DNA of 64,000 bases from JALZKA01 sp963753385 (GCA_963753385.1 CAVWCC010000008.1:310001-374000), one strand, 5' to 3'. Numbered from the stretch's first letter, positions 6,909 to 17,491 are shown. Translations and numbers: made by a program. Notes: a model not told the origin generated them from the letters alone.

Positions 6909-7796
6909 TCAGGCGCAGAGCGCGATCGACCTGAGCTTGCTCTTCTTGAGCCCGCCCTGGGTCGCGGACGCCTTCCAGCGCTCGCCGGCGGCAGCCGAAG
7001 CGTGGACGTTCAGGAACGACGACTCGAGGCCGCCAGCGGGGTTGATCGGCTTCTGGCTGAACCCACCGCCGACGACGTCCTTCGGACAGGGCTTCGACTT
7101 GGCGGATCCCTTCCCGAACTCACTGGGGTTGTTCGCGTTCGGCTTGACCGACTTTGACCCGGTGCGCTTCGCGGGCGGGGCACCGTTCGCGCAATAGGCA
7201 TACGCGGTGAACGTGCTGACGAAGGGCGCGAACGAGAAGCCGGCGGTGACCTGTGCTCGCCAGCCCGTCTTGCCTGCTGGAGTGGAGCCGGAGACGACGT
7301 TCAGCGCGGCGTTGTTTCCCCCCGTGAAGAACGGCTGCGGGGTTTCGAAGCCGCCCGCCTGGGCGTTCTTGCTCCCCTGGCAGCGGGCGACGGCGGCCTT
7401 GATTTCGTTCGATGTCGCGGTGGCGCCGTCCTTGACGACGGTGCTGGTGGGCCGGCCACGCGTGTCGCAGTAGGCGAACGCCTTGACCCGTGCCGATCCG
7501 GTGCTGCCCTCGGAGAGCTGTGCCTTGACCGTCCAGGCGTCCTGCCCGTTCTTCTGGGAGGTGAACACGAGCGCGGTGCGGGTCGCGGCGACGCTGTTGG
7601 GTGACAGCTTGTAGCCGCCGCCCGCAGCGAGCGATCCGCCGGGGCACTTCGCGGTGGCCGTTCCCACCTCGAGTGGGTCGTTGATCCGCTTGCTGTCGGA
7701 GCGCTGGACGATCGCGCCGCTCGCTCCGGACGATGCCACGAGCGCGACTGCCGCAGTCGCCGCCACGACGCTCGAATACCGGAGCGCGTTCCCCAC
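6909..7796 (-). CDS. secreted protein with three Cys/Gly-rich repeats
   Basis: A 295-residue protein of unknown function with an N-terminal signal peptide (YSSVVAATAAVALVASSGASGA). The mature part is made of three tandem units of 75-90 residues, each with a cysteine followed by a GG(G) turn (KCPGGSLAAGGGY; RCQGSKNAQAGGF; PCPKDVVGGGF), then a W-x-V/A strand and a closing AYC/ALC. The paired cysteines suggest one disulfide per unit and a beta-rich fold. It is divergent from lysS, with a TAAGGT box 6 nt before its GTG start. A cell-surface or spore-envelope role is possible but unproved. Confidence 0.85.
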   Translation of the reverse strand: MGNALRYSSVVAATAAVALVASSGASGAIVQRSDSKRINDPLEVGTATAKCPGGSLAAGGGYKLSPNSVAATRTALVFTSQKNGQDAWTVKAQLSEGSTGSARVKAFAYCDTRGRPTSTVVKDGATATSNEIKAAVARCQGSKNAQAGGFETPQPFFTGGNNAALNVVSGSTPAGKTGWRAQVTAGFSFAPFVSTFTAYAYCANGAPPAKRTGSKSVKPNANNPSEFGKGSAKSKPCPKDVVGGGFSQKPINPAGGLESSFLNVHASAAAGERWKASATQGGLKKSKLRSIALCA

Positions 7797-7802
7797 GAGC
7801 CC

Positions 7803-7808
7803 ACCTTA
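7803..7808 (-). promoter_or_regulatory. -10 box TAAGGT, leaderless start of the secreted repeat protein
   Basis: TAAGGT on the minus strand ends 6 nt before the GTG at 7796. It is 4 nt from the oppositely directed lysS -10 box. Confidence 0.5.
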
Positions 7809-7812
7809 CAGC

Positions 7813-7818
7813 TAGGTT
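7813..7818 (+). promoter_or_regulatory. -10 box TAGGTT, leaderless lysS start
   Basis: TAGGTT ends 7 nt before the lysS ATG at 7826. The whole divergent intergenic region is 29 nt. Confidence 0.5.
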
Positions 7819-7825
7819 CTCGCCG

Positions 7826-9310
7826 ATGCCCGACGAGCCGACACCGGAGCGCGACGAGCCGGCGATCATCGCCGAGCGGCGCGAGAAGCTCGCGCGGCTC
7901 CGCGAGGAGGGCGTGGAGCCGTTTCCGCACGAGTTCGACGGCCGCGTCGACATCGCCGAGGTCCGGGCGGCGCATGACGGGCTCGAGGCGGGGGAGGAGA
8001 CCACGGCCTCGTACCGGGTCGCAGGGCGGATCGCAGCGCGGCGCGACATGGGGAAGGCGGCGTTCCTGGACCTCGTTGACGGGTCGGGGCGGATCCAGCT
8101 CCAGTCGCGGGCGGACGAGCTCGGCGAGCGGCACGACGGGCTCGTGGCGCTCGACCTCGGCGACATCGTCGGCGTGGACGGAACCGCGTTCAAGTCGCGT
8201 CGCGGCGAGCTCACGCTGCGCGTCACCGCGTGGGAGCTCCTGGCGAAGAGCCTGCGGCCGCCGCCCGACAAGTTCCACGGGCTCGAGGACGTCGACACCC
8301 GTTACCGGCATCGCGAGCTCGACCTGATTGCGAACCCGGAGGTGCGGGAGCGGTTCCTGACGCGCGCGCGGGTGGTCGCCGAGACCCGGCGCTGGCTCGA
8401 CGAGCGCGGGTTCGTTGAGGTCGAGACGCCCGTCCTCCAGCCGATCTACGGCGGCGCCCTGGCACGCCCGTTCGTGACCCACCACAACGCGCTCGACCGG
8501 AACCTGTACCTGCGGATCGCGACGGAGCTTTATCTGAAGCGCTGCATCGTCGGCGGCATCGACCGCGTCTACGAGCTGGGCAAGGACTTCCGCAACGAGG
8601 GCATCTCGTTCAAGCACAACCCCGAGTTCACGATGCTCGAGTGGTACGAGGCCTACGCGGATTACGAGGACGCGGCCGAGCGCCTCGAGCAGCTCGTCGC
8701 CCACGTCGCGGAGGCTGTCCTCGGCACCATCAAGGTCGAGCGCGACGGCGCCGAGATCGACCTCAGCCCGCCCTGGCGGCGGGTGACGTTGCGCGAGGCG
8801 ATCAGGGAGAGGACGGGGGTCGACGTGCTCGAGCACCCTACGCGCGAGGAGCTCGCGGCGGCGACGGGCTCGGAGGCGAGCGCCGAGGAGGGCTGGGGCA
8901 AGCTCGTGGACGGGCTTCTGTCCAAGGAGGTCGAGCCGCAGCTGATCCAGCCGACCTTCGTCACGGACTATCCGGTCGAGATGTCGCCGTTCGCAAAGCG
9001 CCACCGCACTGATGAGGAGCTCGTGGAGCGCTGGGAGGCATACGCCGGCGGGTTCGAGATCGCGAACGCATTCACCGAGTTGAACGACCCGGATGAGCAG
9101 CGCCGGCGCTTCGAGCAGCAGGCCGAGGAGCTTCGCCGCGGGGACGAGGAGGCGCAGCCGATGGACGAGAACTACATCCGGGCGCTCGAGGCCGGAATGC
9201 CCCCGACCGGCGGCGTCGGCCTCGGGATCGACCGCCTGGTGATGCTGCTCACCGGCGCCAAGAGCCTGCGCGAGGTGGTGCTGTTTCCGGCGATGCGGGG
9301 AACCTCATGA
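7826..9310 (+). CDS. lysS: lysyl-tRNA synthetase, class II
   Basis: LysS charges tRNA-Lys. The 494-residue protein has the N-terminal OB-fold anticodon-binding domain (VAGRIAARRDMGKAAFLDLVDGSGRIQLQ, about residues 60-90) and a class II catalytic core with motif 1 (FVEVETPVLQPIYGGALARPF), motif 2 (FRNEGISFKHNPEFTMLEWYE) and motif 3 (GVGLGIDRLVMLLTG) near the C-terminus. Length is usual for the family. ATG 7826 is chosen because conserved sequence begins just after it and a TAGGTT box stands 7 nt upstream. Its TGA stop overlaps the ATG of repeat copy C as ATGA. Confidence 0.97.
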   Translation: MPDEPTPERDEPAIIAERREKLARLREEGVEPFPHEFDGRVDIAEVRAAHDGLEAGEETTASYRVAGRIAARRDMGKAAFLDLVDGSGRIQLQSRADELGERHDGLVALDLGDIVGVDGTAFKSRRGELTLRVTAWELLAKSLRPPPDKFHGLEDVDTRYRHRELDLIANPEVRERFLTRARVVAETRRWLDERGFVEVETPVLQPIYGGALARPFVTHHNALDRNLYLRIATELYLKRCIVGGIDRVYELGKDFRNEGISFKHNPEFTMLEWYEAYADYEDAAERLEQLVAHVAEAVLGTIKVERDGAEIDLSPPWRRVTLREAIRERTGVDVLEHPTREELAAATGSEASAEEGWGKLVDGLLSKEVEPQLIQPTFVTDYPVEMSPFAKRHRTDEELVERWEAYAGGFEIANAFTELNDPDEQRRRFEQQAEELRRGDEEAQPMDENYIRALEAGMPPTGGVGLGIDRLVMLLTGAKSLREVVLFPAMRGTS

Positions 9311-9352
9311 GCGACGCAGGTCGCGAAAGCATGTTTGCCCCGCCGGTAGGCG
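9307..9352 (+). repeat. two-hairpin dispersed element, copy C (between lysS and a small exported protein)
   Basis: Hairpin 1 is GCGAC-GCAG-GTCGC and hairpin 2 is CGCC-GGTA-GGCG (9341-9352). Its ATG overlaps the lysS stop (ATGA). The peptide MSDAGRESMFAPPVGEY ends at TGA 9358-9360, which overlaps the next ATG (TGATG), so the mini-frame is placed for translational coupling on both sides. Confidence 0.85.
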
Positions 9353-9359
9353 AGTATTG

Positions 9360-9689
9360 ATGGCGCTGCTCGGCTTCGTGGCGGCGCTCCTCTCGGGCCC
9401 GCCCGAGCCCGCGGCCTGCCCGGCGGATGCCGCGAACTGCAAGAGCGCCACCGGGACGATCGTGTACGTCGAGCGAGTCGACTCGGACGGCGACGGCGAC
9501 GCGCATTTCATCTTGCTCGACGACGGCAGCGTGACCGCGCCCGGGATCACGGTCGTCGACGTCGCGGCCGGCCTGCGCCCGCGGCCGCTGCCCGGGCCGG
9601 GAGACACGCTCAGCGCCGCCGGCCCCGTGTTCCCGGGCTCGTTCGGGCAGCGCCAGATCGAGGCCGACGTCGTGCGTGTGGAGGAGTAG
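9360..9689 (+). CDS. small exported protein
   Basis: A 109-residue protein with no confident family. It starts with a hydrophobic signal-like segment (ALLGFVAALLSG) followed by a Cys pair (PAACPADAANCKS), then a beta-rich part with IVYVERVDSDGDGDAHFILL and FGQRQIEADVVRVEE, which has the look of a small OB-like barrel. Export is inferred from the N-terminus. The ATG is formed by the TGATG overlap with the mini-frame of repeat copy C, so translation may depend on it; TTG 9357 is an alternative start. It is downstream of lysS and may be co-transcribed with it. Confidence 0.7.
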   Translation: MALLGFVAALLSGPPEPAACPADAANCKSATGTIVYVERVDSDGDGDAHFILLDDGSVTAPGITVVDVAAGLRPRPLPGPGDTLSAAGPVFPGSFGQRQIEADVVRVEE

Positions 9690-9757
9690 CGCGCAGTTTG
9701 CGGGCCGAGGGGGTCCCGGTCGTGCCTGGAGCGGGCGAGTCCACGCATGCCCCCGGA

Positions 9758-9763
9758 TATACT
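9758..9763 (+). promoter_or_regulatory. -10 box TATACT, possible clpC promoter
   Basis: TATACT is a good -10 match but no -35 box is evident. A start near 9770 would give a leader of about 150 nt before clpC. No clear CtsR, HspR or ClgR site was recognised. Confidence 0.4.
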
Positions 9764-9854
9764 CGCTACTCGCTGTAGTTCGACAAACCGGAGGTTCTAA
9801 TCCCGCGGCAACGAGCGGCCGAAGAAGTGGATGGAGCCACCGGCGCTGTCGCGT

Positions 9855-9866
9855 CCCCCGAGGGGG
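9855..9866 (+). other. GC hairpin in the clpC leader
   Basis: CCCCCGAGGGGG is a perfect 12-nt inverted repeat about 50 nt before the clpC start. It can form a CCCC-CGAG-GGGG hairpin. No U tract follows, so it is not a terminator. Confidence 0.35.
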
Positions 9867-9918
9867 ATAGAACTAAAGAGGACCAAAGTACGTAGGGAAG
9901 GGCAGAGGCGGTTGACAG

Positions 9919-12504
<2,586 letters not shown>

Positions 12505-12552
12505 GCCAGCCTCAACGTTCATCCGCGGGGCGAAGCCGTCGGGCCCGGCGCC

Positions 12553-12558
12553 TAGATT
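12553..12558 (+). promoter_or_regulatory. -10 box TAGATT, leaderless radA start
   Basis: TAGATT ends 6 nt before the radA ATG at 12565. Confidence 0.5.
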
Positions 12559-12564
12559 GAGTGG

Positions 12565-13944
12565 ATGGCGCCGAAGACCTCCTACTTCTGCAGCTCCTGT
12601 GGGCACGAGTCCCTGCGCTGGGCGGGCCAGTGCGCAGGCTGCGGCGAGTGGAACACGCTGGTCGAGGCCCCGAAGCCCGACTCGAAGCCGCAGGCCGGCG
12701 GGGCCAGGCGGAAGGGCCCGGCCGCGAAGCCCGTGGCGCTCCGCGACGTCTCGGCTCCGGCGGTCGAGCGGCTGGAGACCGGCATCGCCGAGCTCGACCG
12801 GGTGCTGGGCGGCGGGCTCGTCCCGGGCTCGATCGTCCTGCTCGGCGGCTCGCCGGGGATCGGGAAATCGACGCTGACGGGGATGGCGCTTGGCAACCTC
12901 GTCGCGGCGGGGCGCGGCACGCTCTACGTCTCGGGCGAGGAGTCGGCCGCGCAGGTGCGGATGCGGGCCGCCCGTCTCGGCGAGTCGGCACTTGCCGTGC
13001 CGGCAGTTGCCGAGACCTCGCTCGAGACGGTGCTCGCGACCCTGGAGGCCGAACGGCCGGATGCCTGCGTGATCGACTCGATCCAGACACTCAACGCGGA
13101 GGGCATGACGGGCGCGCCGGGATCGGTCGGCCAGGTCCGTGAGGCTGCGAACGCGATCCTCGAAGTCGCGAAGCGGATCGAGTGCGCCGTGATCCTCGTC
13201 GGCCATGTGACCAAGGAGGGGGCCGTCGCCGGGCCGCGCGTGCTCGAGCACCTGGTCGACTGCGTGCTGCTGTTCGAGGGCGAGCGCGAGCGCAGCTTCC
13301 GCACCCTGAGGGCGCTCAAAAACCGCTTCGGCGCGACGAGCGAGGTCGGGGTCTTCGAGATGAAGGGCGGCGGCCTGGTGGAGGTGGAGGACCCGTCCGC
13401 GCGGTTCGTCGGTGAGGCCTCGGGCGCCCCGGGCTCGTGCGTGCTCTGCTCGATGGAGGGCACGCGCCCGCTGCTGGTCGAGGTCCAGGCACTGGTTGCG
13501 CCGACCGAGATCGTCCCCCCGCGGCGCGTAACGAACGGCATCGATCGCAACCGGCTCGCGATGATCCTCGCCGTGCTGGCCCGGCACGGGGGACCGGGGC
13601 TGGCGAGCGCCGACGTGTTCGTGAGCGTCGCCGGCGGCGTCCGGGTCGACGAGCCGGGGGCCGACCTTGCCGTGGCGCTGGCGATCGTTTCGGCCCATCG
13701 CGGCGAGCCGCTCGCTGACCCCGAGGGCAAGCCGCTCGCGTGCTTCGGCGAGGTTGGCCTGACCGGCGAGCTCCGGACCGTCGGGCACGCCGACCGCCGC
13801 CTGGCGGAGGCGCTCAAGTTCGGCCTCGGCCCCGTCCTCGGCCCGCCCGAGCTCGAGCGCATGGCCGGCCTCGCGCCTCAGCCCTCGTTGCGCAAGGCGC
13901 TGGGCGCTGCGCTCGCCCGAGCGCCCAGGCGCGCCGCCGCCTGA
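12565..13944 (+). CDS. radA: DNA repair protein RadA
   Basis: RadA is a RecA-like branch-migration helicase acting on recombination intermediates. The 459-residue protein begins with a four-Cys zinc finger (CSSCGHESLRWAGQCAGC), followed by the RecA core with Walker A GGSPGIGKST near residue 92, the KNRFGAT (KNRFG) motif near 250 that is diagnostic of RadA, and a C-terminal Lon-protease-like domain (ASADVFVSVAGGVRVDEP), which here serves as a DNA scaffold. The gene lies 60 nt after clpC and 103 nt before disA. DisA activity is known to respond to recombination intermediates, so the pairing is functionally coherent. Confidence 0.97.
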   Translation: MAPKTSYFCSSCGHESLRWAGQCAGCGEWNTLVEAPKPDSKPQAGGARRKGPAAKPVALRDVSAPAVERLETGIAELDRVLGGGLVPGSIVLLGGSPGIGKSTLTGMALGNLVAAGRGTLYVSGEESAAQVRMRAARLGESALAVPAVAETSLETVLATLEAERPDACVIDSIQTLNAEGMTGAPGSVGQVREAANAILEVAKRIECAVILVGHVTKEGAVAGPRVLEHLVDCVLLFEGERERSFRTLRALKNRFGATSEVGVFEMKGGGLVEVEDPSARFVGEASGAPGSCVLCSMEGTRPLLVEVQALVAPTEIVPPRRVTNGIDRNRLAMILAVLARHGGPGLASADVFVSVAGGVRVDEPGADLAVALAIVSAHRGEPLADPEGKPLACFGEVGLTGELRTVGHADRRLAEALKFGLGPVLGPPELERMAGLAPQPSLRKALGAALARAPRRAAA

Positions 13945-13966
13945 CCCTGGGCGGGCGGGATCCCGC

Positions 13967-13993
13967 TTGACAAAGCCCTTTCCGACCTATCCA
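13967..13993 (+). promoter_or_regulatory. possible disA promoter
   Basis: A perfect TTGACA (13967-13972) precedes TATCCA (13988-13993), but with a spacer of only 15 nt, so the -10 assignment is unsure. Confidence 0.35.
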
Positions 13994-14047
13994 CACGGGA
14001 TTCGCCTGAGCGTGCTTTGCAGGGCCATCTGTCACCCTAGGTAGGTG

Positions 14048-15154
14048 ATGGCGCTGCCTAGCGGTGATGAGCTGACCGAACTTGAGGCGCGTCAGGACCC
14101 GAGGTTGCTCCGCGCGCTGGACACGGTTGCGCCGGGAACGCCGCTTCGCGAAGGGATCGACAACATCGTCCACGCCCAGACCGGCGGGCTGATCCTGATC
14201 GCGGAGGCGGAGGACGTTTCGTTCCTGTTCTCGGGCGGGATCAAGCTCGACGTCGACTACTCGCCCGCCCTCCTGTATCAGCTCGCGAAGATGGACGGCG
14301 CGATCGTGCTCGAGCCGGAGGCGAACCGGATCTGCTGGGCGAACGTACAGCTGATGCCGGATCCGACGATCCTCTCGATGGAGACGGGGACCCGGCACCG
14401 AACCGCGGAGCGCGTCTCGAAGCAGACCAAGGCGCTGGTGATCGCGATCTCACAGCGCCGCGATGTGGTCTCGCTCTACGCGGGCGGGATCAAGTACATC
14501 CTCGAGGACATTGCGACGGTCCTCTCGAGGGCGAACCAGGGACTGGCCACGCTCGAGAAGTACCGCGCCCGGCTCGACCAGGTGTCCGCCCGGCTGACCC
14601 AGCTCGAGTTCGCCGGCGACGCGGTGCTCAATGACGTCCTGATCGCGCTCCAGCGGGCCGAGCTCGTCACCCGGATGGCCGCCGAGGTCGAGCGCTGGAT
14701 CATCGAGCTCGGCTCGGAGGGCCGCCTGATCGAGATGCAGCTCGAGGAGCTCGTGGTCGGCGTCATTGCCGAACGGGCCGCCCTCGTGCGCGACTACGCG
14801 ACGGCGACCTCAGAGCCCGCGCTCGAGGGGGCGATCTCCGAGCTCAGCCACCTCGAGCACCAGGAGCTCCTCGACTTCGGCCGCCTCGCCGAGCTGCTGG
14901 GCTACGACCGCAAGACCAACACACTTGACTTCCCTGTCACGCCGCGGGGCTTCCGCGCGCTCTCGCGCGTGCCGAGGCTTCCCCGCCTGGTGGCGCAGAA
15001 GGTCGTCGACCACTTCGGCGACCTCGACGCCATCCTCGCCGCCACCGACAGCGATCTGGAGGCGGTCGAAGGAGTGGGGGAGGCCCGTGCGATCGAGATC
15101 CGCGAGGGCCTGCGCCGGCTCCAAGAGGTCGATCTGATCGACCGGTACCCGTAA
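14048..15154 (+). CDS. disA: DNA integrity scanning diadenylate cyclase DisA
   Basis: DisA makes the second messenger c-di-AMP from two ATP and is inhibited on branched DNA. The 368-residue protein has the N-terminal DAC domain with the catalytic DGA (KMDGAIVL) and RHR (SMETGTRHRTAERVSKQT) motifs, a helical linker domain, and a C-terminal tandem HhH DNA-binding domain (LDAILAATDSDLEAVEGVGEARAIEIREGL). The start is ATG 14048 or the adjacent in-frame GTG 14045. It sits between radA and carD, as in several actinobacteria. A perfect 9-bp hairpin stands between its stop and carD. Confidence 0.97.
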   Translation: MALPSGDELTELEARQDPRLLRALDTVAPGTPLREGIDNIVHAQTGGLILIAEAEDVSFLFSGGIKLDVDYSPALLYQLAKMDGAIVLEPEANRICWANVQLMPDPTILSMETGTRHRTAERVSKQTKALVIAISQRRDVVSLYAGGIKYILEDIATVLSRANQGLATLEKYRARLDQVSARLTQLEFAGDAVLNDVLIALQRAELVTRMAAEVERWIIELGSEGRLIEMQLEELVVGVIAERAALVRDYATATSEPALEGAISELSHLEHQELLDFGRLAELLGYDRKTNTLDFPVTPRGFRALSRVPRLPRLVAQKVVDHFGDLDAILAATDSDLEAVEGVGEARAIEIREGLRRLQEVDLIDRYP

Positions 15155-15162
15155 GTCAAACC

Positions 15163-15184
15163 GCGGCCACCCGGGGGTGGCCGC
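15163..15184 (+). other. 9-bp hairpin between disA and carD, next to the carD ribosome site
   Basis: GCGGCCACC (15163-15171) pairs with GGTGGCCGC (15176-15184) around CGGG. It ends 5 nt before AAGGAGG. There is no U tract, so it more likely affects transcript stability or carD translation than termination. Confidence 0.5.
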
Positions 15185-15201
15185 CCGAAAAGGAGGACCA
15201 C

Positions 15202-15771
15202 ATTCCTGAAGTAGCCACGGAGGAGTCAGTCGAGATCGGAGACGAGCTCGGCCCCGTCGAGTGCACGTTCGAAGCGGGCGACCACGTCGTCTACCCGCAC
15301 CACGGGGCCGGAGTGGTCCAGCGCCGGGAGTCGAAGGACCTCCTGGGGGAGAAGCGCGACTACCTGACCATCAAGATCCTCCACAACGACATGACCGTGA
15401 TGGTTCCCTGTGAGAACGCGCATCGCGCCGGGCTGCGGCGGGTCATCGACCCGAAGCAGGTCGAGGAAGTGATCGACGTTCTGACCGGCGAGCTGTCCGA
15501 GATGCCGAAGAACTGGAACCGACGGTTCAAGTACAACCGGGAGAAGATCAAGACCGGCGACATCTTCGAGATCGCCGAGGTCGTCCGCAACCTCGCCATC
15601 CGCGAGTGGGAGAAGGGTCTCTCCACGGGCGAGAAGCAGATGTACACGCGCGCCAAGAAGATCCTGGCGTCGGAGTTCATGTACGCCCTCGAGAAGGACG
15701 AGGAGGGCGCCGAGGAATACATCGACGGCCTCCTGGAGGACCGCTTCGGCGCAGCCAAGGCGACTGCCTGA
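15202..15771 (+). CDS. carD: CarD-family RNA polymerase-binding transcription factor, apparent ATT start
   Basis: CarD binds the RNA polymerase beta subunit and stabilises open promoter complexes, chiefly at stable-RNA promoters. The conserved RNAP-interacting domain begins FEAGDHVVYPHHGAGVVQ (15268 onward) and the C-terminal helical domain contains NWNRRFKYNREKI and GLSTGEKQMYTRAKKIL. The only in-frame ATG/GTG/TTG is GTG 15313, which would delete the first strand of that domain. A perfect AAGGAGG (15190-15196) stands 5 nt before an in-frame ATT at 15202, giving 189 residues with about 22 extra at the N-terminus. ATT is a rare start known from infC. ATC 15235 is a weaker alternative. Confidence 0.9.
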   Translation: MPEVATEESVEIGDELGPVECTFEAGDHVVYPHHGAGVVQRRESKDLLGEKRDYLTIKILHNDMTVMVPCENAHRAGLRRVIDPKQVEEVIDVLTGELSEMPKNWNRRFKYNREKIKTGDIFEIAEVVRNLAIREWEKGLSTGEKQMYTRAKKILASEFMYALEKDEEGAEEYIDGLLEDRFGAAKATA

Positions 15772-15790
15772 GGCACTCAAAGCAACGGCC

Positions 15791-16474
15791 GTGATCGCGG
15801 CCGCCGGCTCCGGAGCCCGTCTCGGAGCCGGCGGCCCGAAGGCCCTCGTCGAGGTCGCCGGGCGACCGCTCGTCGCCTGGTGCCTCGACGCGTTCGCCGC
15901 CGCCGATTCGATCGGCACCGTGGTGATCGCGGCACCGCCTGGGCACGAGGACGCGATCGCGGCGCTGGCCACCGACGCCGTCGTCGTGAGCGGGGCGGAG
16001 TCGCGCTCGGGTTCGGTCGCGAACGGGCTCGAACGGGTCGGGAGCGAGTTGGTCGCCGTCCACGACGCGGCGCGGCCGCTGGTGACGGCCGAGCTGATCG
16101 ACGCCATCGTCGCGAAGCTCGCGTCGCGGCCCGAGGCCGCCGGAGTAATCGCCGCCGCAGCCGTGACCGACACCGTCAAGCGAGCACGCGAGCCGCGCCC
16201 TGAGCGGGGCGAGTTCCCCCGCGGCGGCCCGACCGTGGCGAAGACCGAGAGCCGCGACCACCTCTGGGCCGCCCAGACGCCGCAGGCGTTTCGCTGCGAC
16301 GCCCTGCGCGACGCGCTCGCCGCCGATCCGCAGCGCGTCGCGGCCGCGAGCGACGACGCGATGCTCGTGGAGAAGGCGGGCGGGAAGGTCCTGATCGAGC
16401 CGGCGCCGGCGTCGAACCTCAAGGTGACGACGCCCGACGACCTCAGGGTCGCTGCGGCTCTTCTGCGTCCTTAG
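15791..16474 (+). CDS. ispD: 2-C-methyl-D-erythritol 4-phosphate cytidylyltransferase
   Basis: IspD couples CTP with MEP to give CDP-methylerythritol in the non-mevalonate isoprenoid pathway; ispF lies 2 kb away. The 227-residue protein has the nucleotidyltransferase phosphate loop IAAAGSGARLGAGGPKAL, the VHDAARPLV block, the catalytic-region sequence AQTPQAFRCDALRDAL, the Asp of ASDDAMLVE and NLKVTTPDDL at the end. GTG 15791 slightly shortens strand 1; an in-frame CTG at 15764, overlapping the carD end, would give a better ATAVIAAAGSG start. The 3' end overlaps the convergent DUF389 gene by 32 nt. Confidence 0.94.
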   Translation: MIAAAGSGARLGAGGPKALVEVAGRPLVAWCLDAFAAADSIGTVVIAAPPGHEDAIAALATDAVVVSGAESRSGSVANGLERVGSELVAVHDAARPLVTAELIDAIVAKLASRPEAAGVIAAAAVTDTVKRAREPRPERGEFPRGGPTVAKTESRDHLWAAQTPQAFRCDALRDALAADPQRVAAASDDAMLVEKAGGKVLIEPAPASNLKVTTPDDLRVAAALLRP

Positions 16475-17477
16475 GGCGCTTGTAGGTGACGCTCTCCTCG
16501 CGCCGGCTGCGTCCGAGCGGGAGCCCGGCGATCTCGCGCGCCTCGTGGTGCAGGTGCGCATGCCGGCGCCTGACGTAGAGCGTCCGCTGGACGAAGAGCA
16601 CGGCGACCCCAGCGGCGATGATCGCGCCCAGGTTGATCGCGAGCTGAGCCGCCGCGCCGCCGGCCTCGCTGTCGCCGAGCGCGGCGGCGACGCCGATGTT
16701 GGCGGCGGCGGGGATCGTCGTGACCGAGATCAGCACGCCGACCAAGGCCCCCGACTTGGCCGAGGTCAGCGAGAGGACGCCGGCCGCTCCCGCGAGCGCC
16801 GCCACGATCACCGTGAAGTGGTCCGGACTCGAGATGAACTGGGTGAACGGATGGCTGTCCTGTGAGAACCCGTCCGGGATCAGGCCGGCCGCGTCGAGCA
16901 GCAGCGTGAACAGGAGGCTCGCCGCGATCGCGAGCGGAAAGCCGACCAGGAGCGCGGTAAGGGAGCGGCGAATCAGGTCGCCGCGCTTCTGGACGATCGC
17001 GACACAGAGGCCGGCGAGCGGCCCGAACTCCGGGCCGACGACCATCGCGCCGATGATCAGGATCAGCGCGTCGGTGAGGATCCCGACCGCGGCGATCAGC
17101 GTGGCCAGGACCATGAACGCGAGGAAGCTCGCCGAGAGCTCGACGTTCTCCGAGGTGCGCGACTCGACCTCCTCCCAGACGACGGCGTCGGATGGCAGCC
17201 CCCTGGCCGCCTCCTCCGCACGCTCAGCGAACTTCGAGATCATCGAGTCGATGTCCTCGATCGCGATCGACCCCTCCTTGTCGATCTCGAGCTCCTTGAG
17301 GTCGGAGACGATCACGCTCGCGTCCTCGCGCGCGACGTCGACGAGGATCACGTCGCCCTCTGGCCGCTGTGCCGCGCGCGCCAGGAAGATCAGGTTGCAG
17401 GCCGAGGGCGAGTGCTCGAGCAGATCGAGCGCGTGCCCGGACTGGTGGCTCGGGACCACGATCCGCAGATGCACCAT
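16443..17477 (-). CDS. DUF389 family membrane protein
   Basis: A 344-residue membrane protein of the DUF389 (TIGR00341/TIGR00271-like) family. Residues 1-115 form a soluble N-terminal domain (LRIVVPSHQSGHALDLLEHS and VVWEEVESRTSENVELSASF), followed by about seven hydrophobic segments including the family block GILTDALILIIGAMVVGPEFGPLAG and VGVLISVTTIPAAANIGVA. The C-terminus is a basic and charged cytoplasmic tail. Function is not established for the family; transport is suspected. It is divergent from the PHP gene over a 19-nt gap and overlaps ispD at the 3' end. Confidence 0.9.
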   Translation of the reverse strand: MVHLRIVVPSHQSGHALDLLEHSPSACNLIFLARAAQRPEGDVILVDVAREDASVIVSDLKELEIDKEGSIAIEDIDSMISKFAERAEEAARGLPSDAVVWEEVESRTSENVELSASFLAFMVLATLIAAVGILTDALILIIGAMVVGPEFGPLAGLCVAIVQKRGDLIRRSLTALLVGFPLAIAASLLFTLLLDAAGLIPDGFSQDSHPFTQFISSPDHFTVIVAALAGAAGVLSLTSAKSGALVGVLISVTTIPAAANIGVAAALGDSEAGGAAAQLAINLGAIIAAGVAVLFVQRTLYVRRRHAHLHHEAREIAGLPLGRSRREESVTYKRPKDAEEPQRP

Positions 17478-17484
17478 GTGTGGC

Positions 17485-17491
17485 TAGCGTA
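17485..17491 (+). promoter_or_regulatory. shared divergent -10 element TAGCGTA
   Basis: On the plus strand TAGCGT (17485-17490) is 6 nt before the GTG of the PHP gene. On the minus strand TACGCT (17491-17486) is 8 nt before the ATG of the DUF389 gene. The same seven base pairs can therefore be the -10 box of both leaderless genes. Confidence 0.5.

Noticed and set aside
9912..9917. TTGACA just before clpC as a -35 box
   Set aside because: It lies 2 nt before the clpC start codon, so any promoter using it would start inside the gene.
15313..15771. carD starting at GTG 15313
   Set aside because: It would cut off the first strand of the polymerase-binding domain, and no ribosome site precedes it, whereas a perfect one precedes the in-frame ATT.
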